Shown here: positions 7,682 through 15,537 of the stretch, piece by piece
Layout of the letters: each line of letters starts with the position of its first letter
Position numbering within the stretch: position 1 is the stretch's first letter
NCBI GenBank assembly: GCA_014728175.1
Contig: WJMA01000015.1
Coordinates: forward strand, 62,001-126,000
DNA length: 64,000 nt
Reading direction: 5' to 3'
Source: Candidatus Fermentibacterota bacterium
GTDB lineage: Bacteria; Fermentibacterota; Fermentibacteria; Fermentibacterales; JCC-6
Program-made: the position numbers and the translations under genes
Notes under the pieces: model-generated
The model's input: only the letters and a program-made list of their open reading frames with translations
The model's database searches: none
What the model was told of the DNA's origin: nothing

Positions 7682-7942
7682 GGGATAGTCTACGAGGACG
7701 TAAATACCATGCCTAATTACGCCAACGGAATACTTGTCAACGGTATGGCTTTGTTTCCCGCGTACGGGCGTCCGGAGGATGACGTCGTCGGTAATGCTTT
7801 GCAGGAACAGGGATTCGAGGCGATACCCATCGACTGCAGAGATGTGATTCTGTCGAACAGCGGCGTACATTGCATATCGAAGACCGTTCCGCAGAAGATC
7901 TTACCAAGCGGCGATGGACCCGAAAACGAGAAGCATGAGTAA
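7682..7942 (+). pseudogene. Agmatine/peptidyl-arginine deiminase C-terminal remnant
   Basis: This encodes MPNYANGILVNGMALFPAY, then a spacer, EAIPIDCRDVILSNSGVHCI and KTVPQ. It matches the last ~65 residues of agmatine deiminase and Porphyromonas-type arginine deiminases, including the catalytic Cys in the G-(I/V)-H-C-I motif. The N-terminal ~280 residues, with the other catalytic residues, are absent. An ATG exists at 7709, so a short peptide could be made, but it cannot be an active enzyme. Its 3' end overlaps the following methyltransferase gene by 29 nt. Confidence 0.6.
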
Positions 7943-8615
7943 CGGGGAGTCGAAGTACGGCACCGACTACCTGGGAGTACACAAGAAGGTCTACGAGAGA
8001 AAAAGGGCGGACGGCGAGCCGGGCTGGAGCGATCCCTCTACGGTAAACCGTATGCGCCGGATCGTGAGGGATGGGCTGGAAAGACAGGGCATCAGCGGCG
8101 GCCGGCTGCTGGAGCTGGGCTGTGGAGACGGGAGTCTCTCGATCGCCCTGGCAGCCGACGGCTTCGAAGCCTTCGGGGTCGACGTGGTCCCGATGGCCGT
8201 ATCCTGGGCCAGGGACAAAGCGTCCGCGGCCGGAACCCGGGCCTCGTTTCAGGTCGGCAATGCCTTTGAGCTGCCCTACTCGGACCGGGCGTTCGATCTC
8301 GTGATCGACGCCCTGTGCTCTCACTGCATAATCGGCGGAGATCGAAGCGGTTTCTTCGGGGAGGCCTTCCGTATTCTGAGAAGGGGCGGCCTCTTGGTTG
8401 CAGTTTGCATGTGCGGCGAACCACCGGAGGAATTGAAGGAGTACTTCGATTACGACTCGAGGTGCCTGGTAAGGAACGGCATTGCCGGAAGGTACATCGG
8501 GCTTCCCGAGGATATAATTGGAGAAGCGGAACGGGCCGGTTTTCGGGCGCTCGATTGGTGGACCCAAACCGACGAGGAACAGCAGGAGGAGCTGGTTCTC
8601 TACGGCACCCGGTAG
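7914..8615 (+). CDS. Class I SAM-dependent methyltransferase
   Basis: A 233-residue Rossmann-fold methyltransferase. Motif I is LLELGCGDGSLS (about residues 65-76), the acidic end of beta2 is FGVDVVP, motif IV lies in DLVIDALCSHCI, and post-motif LRRGGLLVAV follows. This places it in the Methyltransf_11/25 group of small-molecule methyltransferases. No substrate-specific signature is seen. ATG 7914 lacks a clear SD; ATG 7935, after GAGAAG, is an equally good start. It follows two gene remnants and precedes the convergent FG-GAP gene. Confidence 0.8.
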   Translation: MDPKTRSMSNGESKYGTDYLGVHKKVYERKRADGEPGWSDPSTVNRMRRIVRDGLERQGISGGRLLELGCGDGSLSIALAADGFEAFGVDVVPMAVSWARDKASAAGTRASFQVGNAFELPYSDRAFDLVIDALCSHCIIGGDRSGFFGEAFRILRRGGLLVAVCMCGEPPEELKEYFDYDSRCLVRNGIAGRYIGLPEDIIGEAERAGFRALDWWTQTDEEQQEELVLYGTR

Positions 8616-8709
8616 CGAGTCGACCGATGGGTCTTGCCCCGGGGACGGGGGAATTGTAAACCTGAAATAAATTGCATACCCTTACGCCGTAGCGGCAGCG
8701 GTCGGGCAG

Positions 8710-10530
8710 CTACTCGATCAACACGAACCGATCAGTTGCGGTGAAGTCCCCAGAGACCATCCGGACCAGATATACGCCGGTATCCATGCCCTCTGTCTTT
8801 ACTTCATGCATCCCAGATTCGAACTCGGACGATACGGACCGAACGATCCGTCCGGCCAGATCGTAGATGGTGATGTTTGCGGACGAAGCGCACGGCAGAT
8901 AGAAGACAACGACTGCTTTCCCCGTCGCCGGATTTGGTTGGGCGCCGAAAAGCGCATACCTTCTACCGCTCTCGCCGCCTTCTAAGCCTGTAGGATTCCA
9001 GGCAACGGTAACATCATGAAAAACCGGTCTGGATACCGAATCTTCGGATATCAGTATGACCTTGTACTGGAAAAGGCTGTCACCATCATTTACAACGCCT
9101 TCCAGGCTGCATGGTGCATCCAGGGTGTCCGACCAGGTTCCCATGTTAAACGGATCGTCGGAGGCTCTTACCTGCATGGTCACATCCGTCCCGGAAGGCT
9201 CGGTGCAGGTCCAGTCGATGCTCTGCCAGTCGGGGCCCTCCTGGACGTCGAGAACGCTGGACTCTAGATAACCGCTGGTCGGCAGCACTTCCCACCACGA
9301 GAGGCAGCTGCCGCCTCCTCCCAGAATCTCCGCGCTTCCGTCGCCATCGATATCCCTGGCAAATATCGATGTAGCCATATCGAACTGCTCATCAACCATA
9401 CGCTTATCCCAAACCGTTCCGGTGCCATATCTGTTCTCCAGCCAGTAAATCTCGTCGGCCCAGTACCTGGCCACGAGAATATCCATGTCCCCGTCACCAT
9501 CCAGGTCTTCGGAATGGACCGCATCGCCGAAGCAGGAATTAACAGTGGTGTGCTCGAACCACGACGTACCCGAGCCGTCTTGGTTCTCCCACCAGGTCGT
9601 ATTCGCAGGATGTACGGCGTCATCCCGACCGGTGCCTATAACATCCAAGTCACCGTCGCCGTCTATATCGGCCGCACAGGCTGCACGAACGTAGTACTGG
9701 TCGACGATTTCGTGGTTAGTCCAGGAAGTGCCCGAGCCGTTTGCGTTCTCCGACCAGGTGATTCCGGGATAATCCATGTAGCTGCTGTTATATGCGTTCA
9801 GAATATCGTTATTACCATCTCCGTCGATGTCCTCGGCGCATGCCGAGTAATTAGCGATGGTCACATGGTGCTCCGTCCAGACCGTTCCCGAACCGTCGCC
9901 ATTCTCGTACCACTTGGAAAAACCGCTGTCGATTGGCGCCGCAACTGCATCGATGTCGTTGTCGCCGTCAATATCAGCAGCATCGACGCACATAAGATTG
10001 GAAAGGTTGAGGCTAATGGTATGAGTCGCCCAGGAAGTCCCTGAGCCGTCCTCGTTTTCCCACCAGACTACACCACCGCCGCAGTCGGCAGCCCCCAAAA
10101 CGTCCATGTCGCCATCGCCATCCACATCTTCAGAACAGACCGCGCAGGCACCCTGGAAACCATCGGCGACCAAATGTTTGGTCCACGATGTACCGGAGCC
10201 ATCGTCGTTCTCCCACCAGGCCACTTCGTTGGTTGTGTGAGCCGCAGCGAGAACATCCATATGACCGTCATCGTTGATATCCTCGGCGTACACCGATCGA
10301 ACGCCAGCGAATCCCGAGTCGACCACCTGCTCAAGGCAGTGCTCCAGCTCCAGATTGGCGAAGTCGTACCTGATACCTGTGGACTCGTAAAAGTTGATGT
10401 ACCAGCTGGTCACAGGTCCCCATATCCCGGGCCCTCCGGACCAGTTGGTCTGGCTCGCCGTCCCGGCGGAAGCAGTGAGCGCTGCGGAAGATATCGTCAG
10501 CAGGGCGAGGATTGCAGTAAGCTGATTCAT
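8710..10530 (-). CDS. Secreted FG-GAP/VCBS repeat protein with sorting-type tail
   Basis: I start at ATG 10530 because AGGAG lies 7 nt upstream and the product then opens with a signal peptide (MNQLTAILALLTISSAALTA). The 606-residue protein carries about seven repeats of the type DIDGDGDMDVLGA followed by WWENEDGSGTSW, i.e. FG-GAP/VCBS blades with DxDxDG calcium loops, predicted to fold as a beta-propeller. An Ig-like segment follows, and the last ~75 residues (QPNPATG, ITIYDLAGRIVR, GVYLVRM) resemble the type A C-terminal sorting domain of type IX secretion substrates. Inference: a surface or extracellular protein. A promoter-like sequence lies at 10614-10643. Confidence 0.8.
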   Translation of the reverse strand: MNQLTAILALLTISSAALTASAGTASQTNWSGGPGIWGPVTSWYINFYESTGIRYDFANLELEHCLEQVVDSGFAGVRSVYAEDINDDGHMDVLAAAHTTNEVAWWENDDGSGTSWTKHLVADGFQGACAVCSEDVDGDGDMDVLGAADCGGGVVWWENEDGSGTSWATHTISLNLSNLMCVDAADIDGDNDIDAVAAPIDSGFSKWYENGDGSGTVWTEHHVTIANYSACAEDIDGDGNNDILNAYNSSYMDYPGITWSENANGSGTSWTNHEIVDQYYVRAACAADIDGDGDLDVIGTGRDDAVHPANTTWWENQDGSGTSWFEHTTVNSCFGDAVHSEDLDGDGDMDILVARYWADEIYWLENRYGTGTVWDKRMVDEQFDMATSIFARDIDGDGSAEILGGGGSCLSWWEVLPTSGYLESSVLDVQEGPDWQSIDWTCTEPSGTDVTMQVRASDDPFNMGTWSDTLDAPCSLEGVVNDGDSLFQYKVILISEDSVSRPVFHDVTVAWNPTGLEGGESGRRYALFGAQPNPATGKAVVVFYLPCASSANITIYDLAGRIVRSVSSEFESGMHEVKTEGMDTGVYLVRMVSGDFTATDRFVLIE

Positions 10531-10613
10531 CGACAACTCCTCTCGGCACAGACCTCCAAGACGGCCTGGCGGAAGAATGGCAGGAATCGGCCGGTCGAAT
10601 GTCTTCTTCTTCC

Positions 10614-10643
10614 AGTATGCACACGCTGTGAACGAATGGTCAA
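10614..10643 (-). promoter_or_regulatory. Promoter candidate for the FG-GAP gene
   Basis: On the minus strand, TTGACC (10643-10638), an 18-bp spacer and CATACT (10619-10614) lie about 85 nt before the start codon at 10530. Confidence 0.45.
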
Positions 10644-10821
10644 TGCGAGGAGGCTCCTGAGCTTTTTCACTTGCAGTGGAGGAGCTTAGAGCAGTACGCA
10701 AACTTACTCTGAGCTGCTCATCTTGTGGTGAATTGTGGAGTATCAGGATGAAGGTCTCTTTCCAGTTCTTCGGAAAGCGCCCCGTTCAACGTTCGATATT
10801 CGAGGGATGCCGGGGAAGGCT

Positions 10822-10855
10822 AAGAAGACGGGGAGACGCGAGTCGCCTCCCCGTC
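10822..10855 (-). terminator. Rho-independent terminator of the tRNA array
   Basis: On the minus strand directly after tRNA-Arg, GACGGGGAG pairs with CTCCCCGTC (9-bp GC-rich stem, 10827-10835 with 10847-10855), followed by TTCTT. Confidence 0.7.
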
Positions 10856-10860
10856 CACTC

Positions 10861-10937
10861 TGGTACGCCCGACAGGATTCGAACCTGTGACCTGCGGATT
10901 AGAAGTCCGCTGCTCTGTCCAGCTGAGCTACGGGCGC
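10861..10937 (-). tRNA. tRNA-Arg (TCT)
   Basis: A 77-nt cloverleaf. The acceptor stem is GCGCCCG with CGGGCGT; the D-arm AGCTCAGCTGGACAGAGC, anticodon stem GCGGA/TCCGC with loop CTTCTAA (anticodon TCT) and T-arm GGTTCGAATCC are all present, and the 3' CCA is encoded. It is last in a His-Lys-Arg transcript on the minus strand and decodes AGA/AGG codons. Confidence 0.95.
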
Positions 10938-10985
10938 ATTGGTAGGCGTATTCTAGGCAATCACGTGGCTCGGGGCAAACCGCTT

Positions 10986-11009
10986 GAGGGGGCACGTACG
11001 TGCCCCCTC
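10986..11009. repeat. Perfect 24-nt palindrome between tRNAs
   Basis: The half-site GAGGGGGCACGT is followed at once by its exact reverse complement, giving a 12-bp loopless palindrome between tRNA-Lys and tRNA-Arg. No T-run follows on either strand, so a terminator is unlikely; a processing signal or protein-binding site is possible. Confidence 0.7.
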
Positions 11010-11012
11010 GAC

Positions 11013-11088
11013 TGGTACGTCCCCCGGGAATCGAACCCGGAACCTACGGATTAAGAGTCCGTTGCTCTGCCAGTTGAGCTAGGGACGC
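11013..11088 (-). tRNA. tRNA-Lys (CTT)
   Basis: A 76-nt cloverleaf beginning GCGTCCC, with D-arm AGCTCAACTGGCAGAGC, anticodon loop CTCTTAA (anticodon CTT), T-arm GGTTCGATTCC and encoded CCA. It is the middle gene of the minus-strand tRNA array. Confidence 0.95.
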
Positions 11089-11094
11089 ATTGGG

Positions 11095-11170
11095 TGGGGT
11101 GGGAGACCGGATTTGAACCGGCGACCACCTGATCCACAGTCAGGGGCTCTACCAACTGAACTACTCCCAC
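11095..11170 (-). tRNA. tRNA-His (GTG)
   Basis: A 76-nt cloverleaf with anticodon loop CTGTGGA (anticodon GTG), T-arm GGTTCAAATCC and encoded CCA. The 5' end GTGGGAG includes the extra G(-1) that histidyl-tRNA synthetase needs. It is first in the array, about 13 nt after the -10 box. Confidence 0.95.
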
Positions 11171-11182
11171 CAGAGCGGCCAC

Positions 11183-11211
11183 ATCCTAAAGGGCCGCTTG
11201 TATTCCGTCAA
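11183..11211 (-). promoter_or_regulatory. Promoter of the tRNA array
   Basis: On the minus strand, TTGACG (11211-11206), a 17-bp spacer and TAGGAT (11188-11183) place transcription start a few nt before tRNA-His. Confidence 0.75.
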
Positions 11212-11257
11212 CCATTCCGCCGCCAATGGTGTAGAGTGTCTCGGGAAGGGCTCAACG

Positions 11258-11286
11258 TTGACTTGGAGGGGGGTGAAGCATACTGT
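11258..11286 (+). promoter_or_regulatory. Promoter candidate for nrdR
   Basis: TTGACT (11258-11263), a 17-bp spacer and TACTGT (11281-11286) lie 44 nt before the nrdR start and diverge from the tRNA promoter. Confidence 0.5.
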
Positions 11287-11329
11287 AAGATCCTTGGGTT
11301 GTACCGGGATACTCAACGGAGGTCGGCGG

Positions 11330-11782
11330 ATGAAATGTCCCCGCTGCGGCAGCATGGACGACAGGGTCATTGACTCCCGGATAGTCAAGGACGGCAGGGC
11401 CACCAGGAGACGGCGTGAGTGCGCCGACTGCGGTAAGCGGTTCACCACATACGAGTACGTGGAAACATCCTACCCCATGGTGGCCAAGAAGGACGGGAGC
11501 CGGGAGCCCTTCGACCCGGGCAAGTTGCAGAACGGAATAGCCAGGGCCTGCGAGAAGAGGGCGATATCGCTTCAGGAGATACAGGACCTGGTGGACAAGA
11601 TCGTGGCGGAGATCTGCGACGAGTATCCGGAAGAGGTCGGTACCGACTATATCGGCGACTGCGTTATGGGCCATCTGCAGCAATTGGACCAGGTGGCCTA
11701 CGTGCGGTACGCGAGCGTCTACAGGCAGTTCAAGGACGTCTCGCAGTTCAAGGAGGAGCTGGATCGCCTGTTAAAGGGATGA
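11330..11782 (+). CDS. nrdR: Transcriptional repressor NrdR
   Basis: A 150-residue protein, the usual NrdR length. The N-terminal zinc ribbon is MKCPRCGS-x-DDRVIDSR-RRRREC-DCGKRFTTYE (residues 1-42), followed by an ATP-cone domain (KKDGSREPFDPGKLQNGIARACEKR onward). Family knowledge: NrdR senses dATP/ATP through the cone and represses ribonucleotide reductase genes by binding NrdR boxes. I start at 11330 (SD GGAGG at 11318-11322); the longer reading to 11198 adds 44 residues outside the family. No ribonucleotide reductase gene is in this window. Confidence 0.95.
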   Translation: MKCPRCGSMDDRVIDSRIVKDGRATRRRRECADCGKRFTTYEYVETSYPMVAKKDGSREPFDPGKLQNGIARACEKRAISLQEIQDLVDKIVAEICDEYPEEVGTDYIGDCVMGHLQQLDQVAYVRYASVYRQFKDVSQFKEELDRLLKG

Positions 11783-11936
11783 CCTCGTCTTGCATCTGCT
11801 TCCCTATCATCCTATTTATCGGTGTGCCTTTTTCGGCTGTCGGATTGCGGGAAGCTTGCTGAAGACCATACAGGCCATGCAGTTCAAAGCTCCCGCTGTT
11901 TTTTCTTGCTGATACCGGTCGCCTGACGGGAGGCCA

Positions 11937-13247
11937 ATGGGCAAGCTCAAGTCCTTCGCCGGGGGAACGCATCCCCCGGATCGCAAGCATCTCTCATCGG
12001 ACAAGGCCATAGAAAGGCTTCCTGCGCCGGAGACCGTTTGCGTGTCGCTGTGCCAGCAGCTGGGCGCTCCCTCGGAACCCACGGTAAAGAAGGGTGACAA
12101 GGTTTCCCGCGGGCAAGAAATAGGATCTCAGAGCGGCTTCATCAGTCTTCCCACTCACTCCCCGGTTGGGGGAACCGTCCTGAAGGTGGAGGACATGCCG
12201 ATGCCCCACAGGAGGTCGGGCCCGGCGGTCCTAATAAAGACCGAGACGGAGGAGGGAGGGCAGGTCTTCGAGCCCTGGCCGGAGTTCAGAGAGCATTCTC
12301 CCGAGGAGATAGTGGAAAGAATCAAGCTGGCGGCCGTGTGCGGAATGGGTGGCGCGAGCTTCCCCACCTACGTCAAACTGTCTCCTCCTCCCGAGAAGAA
12401 CATAGATACCCTCATACTGAACGGGGTGGAGTGCGAGCCCTATCTAACCGCGGACCACAGGCTGATGCTGGAGCATCCCGATGACATCATCCTGGGTATG
12501 GAGATCCTTGTCTATGCTCTGGGCGCGGAGAACGTGATGATGGGCATAGAGATGAACAAGCCCGACGCCGTGGAGTTGATGAGGGAAAAGGGCGTAGAGG
12601 TTGTGCCTTTGAAAGTGAAGTACCCGCAGGGGGCGGAGAAGCAGCTTATCGATGCCGCCCTGGGTCGAGAGGTTCCTGCCGGTGGTCTTCCCCTGGACGT
12701 GGGAGTCGTCGTGCAGAACGTGGGAACTGCCAAAGCGGTTGCGGAGGCGGTTCGGGACGGCGTTCCCTCCCTGAGGAGACTGGTAACGGTAACCGGGTTG
12801 GGTGTGGAGAGCCCCGTTAACCTGGACGTTGCTGTGGGCACGCCATTCAGTGCTCTTATAGAGAAGGCGGGAGGCTATCGAGAGGACGTGGCGAGACTTA
12901 TTAACGGCGGGCCCATGATGGGCATCGCCCAGTACACCGATGAAATTCCGGTGGTAAAGGGGACCAGCGGGGTGCTGGCGTTGAACAGCCACGAGGCAAG
13001 AGATGTGGCCGAAGGCCCGTGCATCCGGTGCGGCAAATGCACCGACTCCTGTCCCATGAAACTGGTTCCCAGCCGAATAGCACGGTTCGCGGAGTACGAG
13101 AAGTGGGAGCAGGCCGAGAAGCAGGGGGCCCTGGATTGCATTGCATGTGGAACCTGCAGCTACGTGTGTCCGGCGGGCCGGTATCTGGTCCACTACATAA
13201 AGCGGGCCCAGGAGATGATAAGAGCCCTGAGGAAGAGGGAGGCCTAG
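11937..13247 (+). CDS. rnfC: Rnf complex subunit RnfC
   Basis: A 436-residue peripheral subunit. The family parts are all present: N-terminal FAGGTHPPDRK motif and biotinyl-like hairpin, Rossmann-like NADH/FMN region (GMGGASFPTYVKLSP, NGVECEPYLTADHRLM, about 135-180), an SLBB fold, and two [4Fe-4S] motifs near the C-terminus (CIRCGKCTDSCP and CIACGTCSYVCP). Role (family knowledge): NAD+ docking and reduction in the ferredoxin:NAD+ oxidoreductase that pumps Na+ or H+. It opens the order C-D-G-E-A-B seen in clostridia and acetogens. SD GGGAGG precedes the ATG. A weak promoter, TTGCAT-17-TATTTA, is possible at 11790-11818. Confidence 0.96.
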   Translation: MGKLKSFAGGTHPPDRKHLSSDKAIERLPAPETVCVSLCQQLGAPSEPTVKKGDKVSRGQEIGSQSGFISLPTHSPVGGTVLKVEDMPMPHRRSGPAVLIKTETEEGGQVFEPWPEFREHSPEEIVERIKLAAVCGMGGASFPTYVKLSPPPEKNIDTLILNGVECEPYLTADHRLMLEHPDDIILGMEILVYALGAENVMMGIEMNKPDAVELMREKGVEVVPLKVKYPQGAEKQLIDAALGREVPAGGLPLDVGVVVQNVGTAKAVAEAVRDGVPSLRRLVTVTGLGVESPVNLDVAVGTPFSALIEKAGGYREDVARLINGGPMMGIAQYTDEIPVVKGTSGVLALNSHEARDVAEGPCIRCGKCTDSCPMKLVPSRIARFAEYEKWEQAEKQGALDCIACGTCSYVCPAGRYLVHYIKRAQEMIRALRKREA

Positions 13248-14342
13248 ATGGCCGAGCCCCGTTACTTCGAGCTGGCCGTATCGCCTCACGTGGAGGGGCA
13301 CCAGACCACGCGCAAGGTAATGTTCGACGTGGTGATAGCCCTGCTTCCGGCGCTGGCTGCGGCGGTGTGGTTCTTCGGGCCCAGGGCTCTGCTGTTGGTT
13401 GTCCTGAGCGTTGGCGCCGCCCTGGTCGCGGAGTACGCAAGCCTGCGGTTCATGAAGAGGCCCATCAGCTTCGTCCTGGACGGCAGCGCGATCGTTACCG
13501 GAATACTGCTGGCCTTCAACCTGCCGCCAGCGGTCCCCTGGTGGATACCGGTGGCGGGTAGCGCCTTCGCCATAGTCGTTGCCAAACAGGCCTTCGGCGG
13601 TCTGGGGCACAACATCATGAATCCCGCTCTCCTGGGCAGGGCGTTTCTGGTGGCGAGCTTTCCGGTTCTGATGACTGCAGGCTGGATAGCACCCGGGCGG
13701 TGGCAACAGGAGGGGACCGGCCTTACCACCTCGGGAATTCCTCAGGAGCAACTGGCCGAGATAGAGGGCGCCGACGCCATCACCGGGGCCACTCCCCTTA
13801 ACATCATGAAGCAGACCTACGACCGGGAAACGATGGACTCCCGGATGGGGGAGGGAGCCACCGAGCAGGTGCGGGAGTCACTGTCTTCGGGGGGTACGTA
13901 TCTCAACCTGTTCTTGGGCAAAATCGGTGGTTGCATCGGTGAGACCTCGGGGCTCCTTCTGTTGCTGGGAGCGCTGTACCTGGTGGCCCGAGGGGTTCTG
14001 GAAGTAAGGCTTCCCCTCAGCTACCTGGGGACGGTCGCCCTGCTGGGATGGGTGTTCGGGGGCAGCGGCTGGTTCAATGGCGACCCGTTGTTCCACGTTC
14101 TGGCAGGCGGGGTCATTCTGGGCGGGCTGTTCATGGTATCCGATATGGTGACCACGCCGGTCACCCCCAAGGGCAGGGTGATCTTCGGGGTGGGTGCGGG
14201 ACTTATTACCATGATCGTGCGTAGATGGGGCGGCTATCCCGAAGGCTGCTCCTACTCCATTCTGCTCATGAACCTGGCTACCCCGTTGATAGACCGCTAC
14301 ACCCGTCCGAGGATACTGGGAGAGGTGAAGAAGAGTGGGTGA
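13248..14342 (+). CDS. rnfD: Rnf complex subunit RnfD
   Basis: A 364-residue integral membrane protein with about nine or ten helices. The motif DAITGATPL (about residues 178-186) contains the threonine that carries covalently bound FMN. AFGGLGHNIMNPALLGRAFL is a family hallmark. Role: membrane-embedded flavin carrier of the Rnf ion pump. It starts immediately after the rnfC stop and overlaps rnfG by 8 nt. Confidence 0.95.
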   Translation: MAEPRYFELAVSPHVEGHQTTRKVMFDVVIALLPALAAAVWFFGPRALLLVVLSVGAALVAEYASLRFMKRPISFVLDGSAIVTGILLAFNLPPAVPWWIPVAGSAFAIVVAKQAFGGLGHNIMNPALLGRAFLVASFPVLMTAGWIAPGRWQQEGTGLTTSGIPQEQLAEIEGADAITGATPLNIMKQTYDRETMDSRMGEGATEQVRESLSSGGTYLNLFLGKIGGCIGETSGLLLLLGALYLVARGVLEVRLPLSYLGTVALLGWVFGGSGWFNGDPLFHVLAGGVILGGLFMVSDMVTTPVTPKGRVIFGVGAGLITMIVRRWGGYPEGCSYSILLMNLATPLIDRYTRPRILGEVKKSG

Positions 14343-14931
14343 GATCCTGAGATTGGGTCTGATACTGATGCTGGTCGCCCTGGTGGCGGCGGTGGCCCTG
14401 GGCTTCGTGAACAGCAAGACCGCTCCCATCATAGAGGAGCAGGAAAGGATGCGCAGGCAGGAGGCCATGAGAACGGTCACTTCCTCTCTGGGCGATTCCC
14501 TGCAGTTCGACTCCTTGGCGGTGGAGGGACTTGCCAATCCCTACGCCATGGTGGACCGACGGCTGGCCGTGGTCGCGGTGAGTGACGCCGTCTCGGGTGA
14601 CCGTCTTGGCTACACCTTCGTGGCCTACGGCAAGGGCTACTCCAGCACCGTGCAAACCATGGTGGGAGTGGATAGCTCCGGACGAATAGTGGGTTGCAGC
14701 ATCCTTTACCAGCAGGAGACTCCTGGGCTGGGGGCCAACGCCGAGAACCAGCCCTGGATCGGGCAGTTCGAAGGCAAGCGCATCTCCCAGTGCAGCGTGC
14801 GGAAGGACGGGGGAGAGATAGACTCCATAACCGGGGCCACCATCACCTCCCGGGCGGTCTCCGACTCGGTTCGAGAGGGCCTGGAAGCGATGCGTGAGCA
14901 GGACCTGTTCGAAGGGGGGGAGAGAGCCTGA
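14335..14931 (+). CDS. rnfG: Rnf complex subunit RnfG
   Basis: A 198-residue protein starting with GTG. One N-terminal membrane anchor (about residues 5-24) is followed by a periplasmic FMN-binding domain. SITGATITSRAV (about 164-175) holds the threonine of the covalent-FMN motif S/T-GAT. Role: extracytoplasmic flavin subunit of Rnf. It overlaps rnfD by 8 nt and shares one base with rnfE, indicating tight translational coupling. Confidence 0.95.
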   Translation: MGEILRLGLILMLVALVAAVALGFVNSKTAPIIEEQERMRRQEAMRTVTSSLGDSLQFDSLAVEGLANPYAMVDRRLAVVAVSDAVSGDRLGYTFVAYGKGYSSTVQTMVGVDSSGRIVGCSILYQQETPGLGANAENQPWIGQFEGKRISQCSVRKDGGEIDSITGATITSRAVSDSVREGLEAMREQDLFEGGERA

Positions 14932-15536
14932 TGCGTCTTTGGGGCGAGTTCGCGAAGGGCATCTACAAGGAGAACCCCGTCTTCAAGCAGGCTCTTGGAA
15001 TGTGCCCGTTCCTGGCGGTGACCACCTCGGTGGAGAACGCCCTGGGAATGGGAGCGGCCTCGACCTTTGTGGTGGTCTGCTCGAATTTCCTGGTGTCCGT
15101 ACTGCGCAAGCTGATTCCCAGGAAGGTGAGGATTCCCTGCTACATAGTCATTATTGCCACCTTCGTTACCCTGGTGGACATGGTCATGAACGCCTACGCA
15201 CCACAGCTGCACAGAAGCCTGGGCATCTTCATACCTCTGATAGTGGTCAACTGTATGATCCTGGGCCGGGCGGAGGGTTTCGCCAACAAGAACACGGTGA
15301 TAAAATCCCTGGCCGATGGCTTTGGCATGGGGGTGGGCTTCACCCTGGCCATGATCCTGATAGCGAGCTTCAGGGAGATCCTGGGCAACGGAACATGGCT
15401 GGCGGTAAACGTCTTGGGAGAGAGGTTCCACAACCAGCCGGTACTGATCGCGATTCTGGCTCCCGGGGCGTTCATAATAATGGGATTCATACTGGGTACC
15501 TTTAACATCCTCGAGCGGCGGAAGGCGGGTCGTTAG
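14931..15536 (+). CDS. rnfE: Rnf complex subunit RnfE
   Basis: A 201-residue six-helix membrane protein related to RnfA and NqrD. Family signatures are NPVFKQALGMCPFLAVTTS near residue 15 and IVVNCMILGRAEGFANKN near residue 100. The conserved cysteines in the half-membrane helices (GMCPFL, VNCMIL) help coordinate the intramembrane iron-sulfur centre shared with RnfA (family knowledge). It lies one base before the rnfA start region in the same operon. Confidence 0.95.
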   Translation: MRLWGEFAKGIYKENPVFKQALGMCPFLAVTTSVENALGMGAASTFVVVCSNFLVSVLRKLIPRKVRIPCYIVIIATFVTLVDMVMNAYAPQLHRSLGIFIPLIVVNCMILGRAEGFANKNTVIKSLADGFGMGVGFTLAMILIASFREILGNGTWLAVNVLGERFHNQPVLIAILAPGAFIIMGFILGTFNILERRKAGR

Positions 15537-15537
15537 T

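Larger units (their letters stand above)
10531..10860. other. Intergenic region before the FG-GAP gene
   Basis: A 330-bp stretch between the FG-GAP gene and the tRNA array. It contains the FG-GAP promoter candidate and the tRNA terminator annotated separately. I see no further coding sequence; the in-frame extension of the FG-GAP ORF to 10701 lacks a ribosome binding site and would bury the signal peptide. Confidence 0.6.

Noticed and set aside
7646-7870. A minus-strand ORF opposite the agmatine deiminase remnant
   Set aside because: It is the antisense of a recognisable deiminase C-terminus and shows no family of its own.
12444-13751. A 435-codon open frame antisense to rnfC and rnfD
   Set aside because: It spans the boundary of two certain genes, has no ribosome binding site and reads as compositional noise (His, Gln and Pro rich).
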